This document shows, one piece after another, positions 41,395 to 46,637 of a DNA stretch of 46,637 bases. The notes under the pieces are model-generated. The model saw only the letters and a program-made list of their open reading frames with translations, did not search any database and had not been told where the DNA came from. Source of the DNA: Flavobacteriales bacterium (GTDB taxonomy: Bacteria; Bacteroidota; Bacteroidia; CAIKAF01); contig JANWKQ010000070.1 in the NCBI GenBank assembly GCA_025451295.1, forward strand, positions 1-46,637, read 5' to 3'. Within the stretch, counting starts at the first letter, position 1, and every line of letters begins with the position of its first letter. Both the position numbers and the translations under genes were made by a program.

Positions 41395-41841
41395 ATGAAA
41401 AAATTATTTTCTACAGTTTTAGCAGTTATAGGGTTCTCATTTTTGATGGCTCAATCGGCTGATGTGCCTACTGGCATTAAGATTGCGTTTAAAAATGCCT
41501 ATAAAAGCACCACCGTTGAGTGGAGTGCAAGTACCCAGTATTATATTGCTAAGTGGGATGCTAACAATAAGCACGTTACCGCTTATTATGCGAAAGAAAA
41601 CGAAGCAACCCTTCTCAGAACTGAAACAGAAGTTCCGGTAACTGAATTGTCAGAAGGATCTCAAAAGGTGATCACTAATTTCACCACCAACGGAAGCAAC
41701 TACACCGTAGTGAGAGCTTTTAAGGTTGAAAATATGGCCGAAACAGCAGACGGATGCGAATTTGCCGTTCCAAATGGAAACAACATTCGTGTGTTCTTCG
41801 ATGCTTCAGGCACCATGAACAAAAGGGAGATCGCTCAATAA
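41395..41841 (+). CDS. Secreted PepSY-like small protein
   Basis: 148 residues. Signal peptide MKKLFSTVLAVIGFSFLMA. The mature protein is a PepSY-like/BLIP-like alpha-beta fold: VEWSASTQYYIAKWDANNKHVTAYY followed by a second copy of the strand pattern, AFKVENMAETADGCEFAVPNGN. Members (PF11396 type) are periplasmic and of unknown role. Own terminator follows. Confidence 0.6.
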   Translation: MKKLFSTVLAVIGFSFLMAQSADVPTGIKIAFKNAYKSTTVEWSASTQYYIAKWDANNKHVTAYYAKENEATLLRTETEVPVTELSEGSQKVITNFTTNGSNYTVVRAFKVENMAETADGCEFAVPNGNNIRVFFDASGTMNKREIAQ

Positions 41842-41867
41842 GCGTTTCTTTCTTTAAATAGTATTGA

Positions 41868-41901
41868 ATGAGCCTACCGGTGATGGTAAGGCTCATTTTT
41901 T
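41868..41901. terminator. Terminator between converging genes
   Basis: ATGAGCCTACC (41868-41878) pairs with GGTAAGGCTCAT (41885-41896) with one bulged base, then a T-run. The stem includes the last codons of rlmH, so it may serve both directions. Confidence 0.75.
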
Positions 41902-42347
41902 ATGATCGTTAATGAACGATAGAGCTGTTCAACAAAAAACAACCTCACCATTTCATGAGAAAAGGTCATAGTTGACAAGGAAATCTTTGCGTTTGCCCTT
42001 TCATACATTTCTTTGCTGAATCCGTATGGCCCTCCAACCACACAAATAATATGTTTACATCCCTGGTTAAACCAGCGCTGCCACTGATCTGCGAATTTTT
42101 CTGATGTATATTCTTTTCCTTTTTCATCAAGCAGAACGATAAATGCCCCGGCAGGAATATTTTCCACTATGATCTTCCCTTCTTCATTTTTTCGTTGATC
42201 CTCACTTAAGCCAGCGGTATTTTTTATATCCGGCAAAGGGGTGATTTCGAACTTAACATATTTGTTCACCCGTTTTGTATATTCATCCAGCCCTTCGGTG
42301 AGATAGGCAGAATGCGTCTTTCCTACGCAGAGAAGCTTGATTTGCAT
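41874..42347 (-). CDS. rlmH: 23S rRNA (pseudouridine-1915-N3)-methyltransferase RlmH
   Basis: SPOUT methyltransferase, 157 residues (usual). Family phrases: LDEKGKEYTSEKFA, VVGGPYGFSKEM and LSTMTFSHEMVRLFFVEQLYR, the trefoil-knot region. The start is ATG at 42347. Divergent from DUF4783. Confidence 0.97.
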   Translation of the reverse strand: MQIKLLCVGKTHSAYLTEGLDEYTKRVNKYVKFEITPLPDIKNTAGLSEDQRKNEEGKIIVENIPAGAFIVLLDEKGKEYTSEKFADQWQRWFNQGCKHIICVVGGPYGFSKEMYERANAKISLSTMTFSHEMVRLFFVEQLYRSLTIIKNEPYHHR

Positions 42348-42370
42348 AAAATATAATTCTTAAAATTCAT

Positions 42371-42378
42371 TAACTTTG
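42371..42378 (+). promoter_or_regulatory. -7 element of the DUF4783 gene
   Basis: TAACTTTG, 41 bases before the start codon. No TTG at standard spacing. Confidence 0.45.
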
Positions 42379-42419
42379 GCTTAATTATTGGTATAATTGT
42401 AAGTAATTTTTCAATAGGG

Positions 42420-42809
42420 ATGAAAAAAAGGATGGTTATAGTTGTGGGGTTATTGATGACAGCTTTGGTGGGGTTTAGCCAAAAGCCGGTAGATGATATT
42501 TCCAATGCACTCAAGACAGGAAACGCTTCAGCACTGGCAGCCTATTTTCATGCAACCATTGATCTTACTATTTTACAAAAACAGGGCACGTATTCAAAGT
42601 CTCAAGCAGAGCAGGTAGTACAAAATTTCTTTACGGAAAACAAACCTTCGGGGTTTACGATCAATCACGATGGAACTACCGGAGAAGGTTCCAAATATAT
42701 TATTGGAGCCCTCATAACTTCGACCGGAGAATATAGGGTATATATCTATTTCAAAAACCTCAATGGTGCTGAGTTGATCCAGACACTCCGGTTCGAACTT
42801 GATGAATAG
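42420..42809 (+). CDS. DUF4783 secreted protein
   Basis: 129 residues, signal peptide MKKRMVIVVGLLMTALVGFS. The mature part, VDDISNALKTGNASALAAYFHATIDLTI with a closing GEYRVYIYFKNLNGAELIQTLRFE, fits DUF4783 (NTF2-like fold). It is usually next to nadC in Bacteroidota, as here, though with its own promoter element. Function unknown. Confidence 0.85.
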   Translation: MKKRMVIVVGLLMTALVGFSQKPVDDISNALKTGNASALAAYFHATIDLTILQKQGTYSKSQAEQVVQNFFTENKPSGFTINHDGTTGEGSKYIIGALITSTGEYRVYIYFKNLNGAELIQTLRFELDE

Positions 42810-42881
42810 TCAGGCATTTTTGGATTTATTAAAATCCTTATCCTAAATCCCAAATCCTTAATTTTAGATACCTTCGTATTC

Positions 42882-43727
42882 ATGGATTTAAATGAATTCA
42901 TACAACTTGCATTTAAGGAAGATATAGGTGATGGAGATCATTCGACTTTGGCGGCCATTGATACCGGGGCAATAGGTAACGCTAAACTGCTGGTGAAAGA
43001 AGAAGGAATATTGGCAGGGGTGGAAATAGCCAAAAAGGTCTTTCATCAATATGATCCGGCTCTTTCTGTAGAAGTGTTCATGAATGATGGCGTATCCATT
43101 AAATATGGTGATATCGCGTTTACGGTTACAGGTCATGCCCGATCGATACTTACGACGGAGCGACTTGCGCTGAATATTATGCAACGCATGAGTGGGATTG
43201 CTACCAAAACCAGACAGCTTGTAAATATGGTAAAACATACAAATGTGATTCTACTTGATACACGTAAAACCACTCCATTATTCCGGTATTTTGAAAAGGA
43301 AGCTGTCAGGATCGGGGGTGGACGAAACCATCGTTTTGGGTTATATGATATGATCATGCTAAAGGATAATCACATTGACTATGCCGGTGGAATAAAAGAG
43401 GCTATTACAAAAACGCATAGATACCTTGCTGAAAAAAACAAGAAATTAAAGATAGAAGTGGAAGTGAGAAATTTTCGGGAGTTGAATGAAGTTTTGGAAA
43501 CAGGCACGGTTGATGTGATCATGCTTGATAATTTTCAACCGCAGGATATTAAGACAGCCCTGGGCCAGATCAATGGAGTATGCAAGGTGGAAGCTTCCGG
43601 CGGGATCAACCAGGATAATCTGGTTGAATTTGCAGAAACTGGTGTGGATTATATTTCTATCGGAGCACTTACCCATCAGGTAAAAAGTCTGGACATTAGT
43701 TTAAAAGCAAAAATTGATAAAACCTAA
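42882..43727 (+). CDS. nadC: Nicotinate-nucleotide pyrophosphorylase (carboxylating)
   Basis: Converts quinolinate and PRPP to nicotinate mononucleotide in NAD synthesis. 281 residues, usual length. Motifs: EDIGDGDHST, LNIMQRMSGIAT, LDTRKTTPLFRYFEKEAVRI GGGRNHR and MLKDNHI, and the C-terminal IMLDNF and ASGGIN. A TACCTTCG sequence (42869-42876) ends five bases before the ATG. Followed by yihY at three bases. Confidence 0.97.
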   Translation: MDLNEFIQLAFKEDIGDGDHSTLAAIDTGAIGNAKLLVKEEGILAGVEIAKKVFHQYDPALSVEVFMNDGVSIKYGDIAFTVTGHARSILTTERLALNIMQRMSGIATKTRQLVNMVKHTNVILLDTRKTTPLFRYFEKEAVRIGGGRNHRFGLYDMIMLKDNHIDYAGGIKEAITKTHRYLAEKNKKLKIEVEVRNFRELNEVLETGTVDVIMLDNFQPQDIKTALGQINGVCKVEASGGINQDNLVEFAETGVDYISIGALTHQVKSLDISLKAKIDKT

Positions 43728-43730
43728 ACA

Positions 43731-44708
43731 TTGAGTAAGCTGGGGAGATTTTTTAGACGACTACCTATTATTCGCCAGATCGATCAGCTGGCGCATAAAT
43801 GCTATCCTCCGGGTTTTAAGGGATTGAGTGTAGGAGAGGTGTATGACTTCTATGCCGTAGCACTCAGCGATGGTGCGGTTCTTGAAAGAGCCTACTCTGC
43901 TTCTTATAAATTTTTTCTTGGATTGTTTCCCGGACTCATATTTATCATGACCCTCATTCCAATGTTACCCATTCCCAATTTTCAAACCAGTTTGTTGGTA
44001 AATCTGGAAAGCATCATCCCAGAAAAAATATTTCCGCTGGTTGAACAAACGGTGATTGATGTGATCAAGAAAAAAAATACAGGGCTTTTATCATTAGGAT
44101 TTTTGGTGACCCTTATATTTTCAACCGGAGGTATGAATGGTATCATGCGGGCATTTAACGATTCTGCCCTAATGAATGAAGACCGTAAACCACTTAAGCA
44201 AAGGTTCTATGCATTATGTCTTACACTTTTTGGGTTTGTTATTCTGGTTGCCATGATCAGCTTTATGATCATTACGAATACGTATTTGCTGAAGCTCAGG
44301 ATGCACGAGAGTATTTCTGATTCATGGTATCATATTCTGCTTTCTTCGAAATGGGTTGTGATTTTCTTTTTGATCTATGTGGTTATCGCCACGCTGTTTT
44401 ACTTCGCACCGGCGCGACATTTGCGTCATAGTTTTTTCTCCCCGGGATCCTTTGCCTCAACTTTCTGTGCGATCCTGTTTACCTATTTGTTTACGATTTA
44501 CATTAACAATTTCAGTAACTATAATAAGATATACGGGATATTGGGAACATTACCCATGTTGCTCGTCTGGATCTGGCTCAACATCGTTTCCCTGCTAATT
44601 GGATTTGAATTGAATGTAAGTATTATGTCGGCGAAAAAGAAAAAGGGCGACAGCAAGAAGGCTTTAAAAACAATAGTGGATTCGGATGTGGATAAAAAGA
44701 CTATTTAA
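43731..44708 (+). CDS. YihY/BrkB-family membrane protein
   Basis: 325 residues, six spans. Starts with TTG at 43731, three bases after nadC. Family phrases: [34 protein letters not shown] and [21 protein letters not shown]. Once misnamed RNase BN; function unknown. Its stop overlaps that of the converging ribBA gene by three bases. Confidence 0.92.
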   Translation: MSKLGRFFRRLPIIRQIDQLAHKCYPPGFKGLSVGEVYDFYAVALSDGAVLERAYSASYKFFLGLFPGLIFIMTLIPMLPIPNFQTSLLVNLESIIPEKIFPLVEQTVIDVIKKKNTGLLSLGFLVTLIFSTGGMNGIMRAFNDSALMNEDRKPLKQRFYALCLTLFGFVILVAMISFMIITNTYLLKLRMHESISDSWYHILLSSKWVVIFFLIYVVIATLFYFAPARHLRHSFFSPGSFASTFCAILFTYLFTIYINNFSNYNKIYGILGTLPMLLVWIWLNIVSLLIGFELNVSIMSAKKKKGDSKKALKTIVDSDVDKKTI

Positions 44709-45925
44709 TGACCCAGATGCAAAAGAATATGTCCCATTTTATCTCTTTTGGTTTTCATATAAAATTCGTTGTGTTCATTCGTCTCCACTTCCAACGCAAC
44801 GTTTTCAACGATCTCTAATCCATATCCACCAAGTCCGATTCTCTTTTTAGGATTATTGGTAAGCAAACGTATTTTATTGATACCGAGATAACGCAAAATT
44901 TGTGCACCTACACCGTAATCTCTTTCATCCATTTGGAATCCAAGTGCAAGATTGGCTTGCACAGTATCCATACCATTTTCCTGGAGTTCGTAAGCTTTTA
45001 ATTTATTAATGAGTCCAATTCCCCTTCCTTCCTGGTTCATGTAGACAATCACACCACGACCTTCTTTTTCAATGGCCTCCATCGCTGCATGTAATTGTGA
45101 CCCGCAATCGCAACGAAACGATCCAAATATATCACCCGTCATACATGAGCTATGAACTCTTACCAACACCGGTTCTCCTTCTTTCCAATCGCCTTTAATA
45201 AGTGCAAGGTGCACCTGGTCGGTAGTGAGTTGTTTGAATGCGGCGAGGCGAAAATCACCAAAACCGGTAGGTAGTTTTACTTCGGCTTCTTTTACGATCA
45301 GGGTTTCGGTTCTCAAACGATATTCAACTAAATGGGCGATGCTAATGATCTTGAGATTATGTTTTTTTGCGACTTCAATCAACTCAGGAAGTCTTGCCAT
45401 CGTTCCATCTTCATTCATGATCTCCACCAATACACCTGCCGGTTCAAAACCTGCCATACGAGCCAGATCTATGGCGGCCTCTGTATGGCCTGTCCTTCTT
45501 AAAACACCACCACGGCGGGCACGTAAAGGAAAAATATGTCCGGGTCTGCCAAGTTCTTCGGGCCGTGTAGAAGTATTTACCAAAGCCTGGATGGTCTTCG
45601 CTCTGTCTGCAGCCGAGATACCGGTGGTTACACCGTGTCCGATGAGATCAATAGAAACCGTAAACGGGGTTTGATGTAAGGCAGAATTATCATTCACCAT
45701 GAGGTTAAGGCCTAGTTCGTCGCAACGATCTTCGATAAGAGGTGTGCAGATCAACCCACGACCATGTGTGGCCATAAAGTTGATGATCTCGGGAGTTACA
45801 CAACGAGCGGCGGCGATAAAATCGCCTTCATTTTCGCGGTCTTCGTCATCTACTACAATAATGATCTTGCCATTCCTGATATCTTCAATGGCTTCTTCTA
45901 TGGTATTGAGCTTAAATCCACTCAT
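44705..45925 (-). CDS. ribBA: Bifunctional RibBA: DHBP synthase / GTP cyclohydrolase II
   Basis: Catalyses the first committed steps of both riboflavin branches. 407 residues from the ATG at 45925 ([16 protein letters not shown]). N-terminal DHBP synthase: [28 protein letters not shown]-terminal cyclohydrolase II: zinc Cys in [44 protein letters not shown] element (45948-45955, minus) supports this start over a longer frame running to 46081. No FMN riboswitch is seen upstream. Confidence 0.97.
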   Translation of the reverse strand: MSGFKLNTIEEAIEDIRNGKIIIVVDDEDRENEGDFIAAARCVTPEIINFMATHGRGLICTPLIEDRCDELGLNLMVNDNSALHQTPFTVSIDLIGHGVTTGISAADRAKTIQALVNTSTRPEELGRPGHIFPLRARRGGVLRRTGHTEAAIDLARMAGFEPAGVLVEIMNEDGTMARLPELIEVAKKHNLKIISIAHLVEYRLRTETLIVKEAEVKLPTGFGDFRLAAFKQLTTDQVHLALIKGDWKEGEPVLVRVHSSCMTGDIFGSFRCDCGSQLHAAMEAIEKEGRGVIVYMNQEGRGIGLINKLKAYELQENGMDTVQANLALGFQMDERDYGVGAQILRYLGINKIRLLTNNPKKRIGLGGYGLEIVENVALEVETNEHNEFYMKTKRDKMGHILLHLGH

Positions 45926-45947
45926 CGTTTCCGTACTAAAATTTCCG

Positions 45948-45955
45948 CAAAGGTA
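45948..45955 (-). promoter_or_regulatory. -7 element of ribBA
   Basis: TACCTTTG on the minus strand, 22 bases before the start codon. No TTG at the usual spacing. Confidence 0.5.
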
Positions 45956-46380
45956 GTGTTTTTTAGAGTCATCCTGATGTACGAAATTGCCGGAAAAATG
46001 GATAGTCCAGACGTACGCTGCATGTGTCCTCAAATGGTCGTTTTTCACTATCACCTCTTTGCCACCAGCAAATGGTCTCAAACCTTAGGCTGCTTCTACG
46101 GAGGAAAATCGGAACCAGTTTCTTCAGTCGGGTGCTATTACCCGAAGTTCCAGCAGTGAATCCAAGGCAGTAAATGGGTTGCGTATTTGGGGTTGACACG
46201 ACAGAGCATTCGTGTTAGACTCTACCGCAAAAGCGCAAAAAAATAAAGGGTGAGTTTTGGGGTTGGCCCGAAACTGTTAAAGGCCCGTCAGCCCTGCGTT
46301 AGCAACTTGTTAATAACCTTAATTCATACTAAACCAACCGAAAATCAGTTAATAACATCTAAAAAAAGTACCACTCAAAC
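45956..46380. other. Gap with no gene assigned (part of 533 bases between ribBA and porP/sprF)
   Basis: No convincing frame: the longest (minus, 45969-46199) has no family pattern and no promoter. No tRNA or riboswitch fold was recognised. A stretch near 46261-46295 (GGGTTGGCCCGAAAC ... CAGCCC) could form a short hairpin (GGGTTG with CAGCCC). The right end holds the promoter of the next gene. Confidence 0.5.
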
Positions 46381-46411
46381 TTGTTTATGAAAAAATATAG
46401 CATTAACTTTG
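46381..46411 (+). promoter_or_regulatory. Promoter of the porP/sprF-like gene
   Basis: TTG (46381-46383), 20 bases, TAACTTTG (46404-46411): full match. It puts the transcript start near 46418 and rules out the in-frame ATG at 46387 as the start. Confidence 0.75.
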
Positions 46412-46458
46412 GAATTAAGTTTTCAACAATCCAGTTGTTAACTAACGGTCGAGGAAAT

Positions 46459-46637
46459 ATGAAGAAACTCTACATCGCTTTATTGACGGTACTTATAGCG
46501 GGAGCAACAGGGTTAAAAGTGCATGCACAGGATCCGCAGTTCACTCAATTTTACGCCAATCCCCTATACTTAAACCCGGCCTTTGCGGGCTCCAAAAGAT
46601 GTCCGCGTATTGCCCTTAATACCCGTCTTCAGTGGAC
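46459..46637 (+). CDS. PorP/SprF-type T9SS outer-membrane protein, 5' part only
   Basis: 59 residues before the window ends. Signal peptide MKKLYIALLTVLIAGATGL...HAQ, then the family hallmark QDPQFTQFYANPLYLNPAFAG. PorP/SprF proteins are outer-membrane beta-barrels that anchor gliding adhesins or T9SS cargo; genomes encode several, usually each beside its large partner, which here would lie right of the window. The presence agrees with the T9SS-sorted proteins seen at 18.8-24.5 kb. Confidence 0.9.
   Translation, partial: MKKLYIALLTVLIAGATGLKVHAQDPQFTQFYANPLYLNPAFAGSKRCPRIALNTRLQW

Noticed and set aside
42825-42870. Repeated AAATCCTTA/AAATCCCAAATCC stretch before nadC as a repeat element
   Set aside because: Only a few imperfect short copies; typical low-complexity intergenic sequence of this phylum.
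45225-45674. 149-codon frame on the plus strand
   Set aside because: It is antisense to the well-conserved ribBA gene and shows no family pattern.
45926-46200. FMN riboswitch upstream of ribBA
   Set aside because: I looked on the minus strand for the conserved RFN blocks and saw none; the -7 element is only 22 bases before the start, leaving no room for a riboswitch leader.
46387-46459. Earlier ATG for the porP/sprF gene
   Set aside because: It lies between the -33 and -7 elements of the promoter and would bury the signal peptide.

Overview
The window is a stretch of a Bacteroidota chromosome with moderate to low GC. Four things point to this: secreted proteins with type IX secretion (T9SS) C-terminal sorting domains, a PorP/SprF-type outer-membrane gene at the right edge, the order rpmG - DUF4295 - ftsY - rimO, and promoters of the phylum form TTG-N19/20-TAnnTTTG with almost no Shine-Dalgarno sequences. 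BshC, RibBA, ATP-dependent PckA and a DUF3276 (Pur-alpha-like) gene fit. Genus is not decidable from the sequence alone. No rRNA, tRNA, CRISPR array, prophage or transposase was seen.

Left part (1-10.4 kb): the 3' part of a large AsmA/DUF748-like envelope gene, a tiny lipoprotein, a prolyl oligopeptidase lipoprotein, then a leftward biosynthetic cluster (about 3.8-9.6 kb). It encodes a GeranylGeranyl-reductase-like flavoprotein, a methyltransferase, a type III polyketide synthase, a FabI/FabL-like SDR, a FabZ-like hotdog dehydratase, a 56-residue unknown and a FabF-like ketosynthase. The content suggests a pathway that builds a long acyl starter, cyclises it to an alkyl-resorcinol or -pyrone, then methylates and oxidises it, in the manner of the Streptomyces srsABC phenolic-lipid operon.

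Middle-left (10.4-18.7 kb): DUF3276 gene; a divergent hydrolase/ACP-phosphodiesterase pair; a DUF4166 gene; a leftward run of seven tightly packed genes (13.46-16.17 kb) made of three single-span or two-span microproteins, a small membrane protein, a diiron ferritin-like protein with a membrane segment, and two paralogous membrane proteins; then a membrane protein - winged-helix regulator - creD unit with two matching palindromic operators.

Middle-right (18.8-29.5 kb): two large T9SS cargo proteins, a lipoprotein, a T9SS-sorted cupredoxin, and the conserved housekeeping run rpmG-DUF4295-ftsY-rimO-bshC. Then comes a block of small lipoproteins and envelope proteins (29.6-32 kb), including a near-identical tandem pair of Cys-rich lipoproteins.

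Right part (32-46.6 kb): mostly housekeeping metabolism. It holds an ArsC-like protein, a lone MNT-type nucleotidyltransferase, pckA, M32 carboxypeptidase with DUF423, a saccharopine-dehydrogenase family enzyme, a ferredoxin divergent from a LuxC-type acyl-CoA reductase, rlmH, DUF4783-nadC-yihY, ribBA, a 533-bp gap and the start of a porP/sprF gene. The two strongest candidates for undescribed biology are the type III PKS cluster and the diiron/micro-membrane operon; the best regulatory signal is the palindrome pair around the creD unit.
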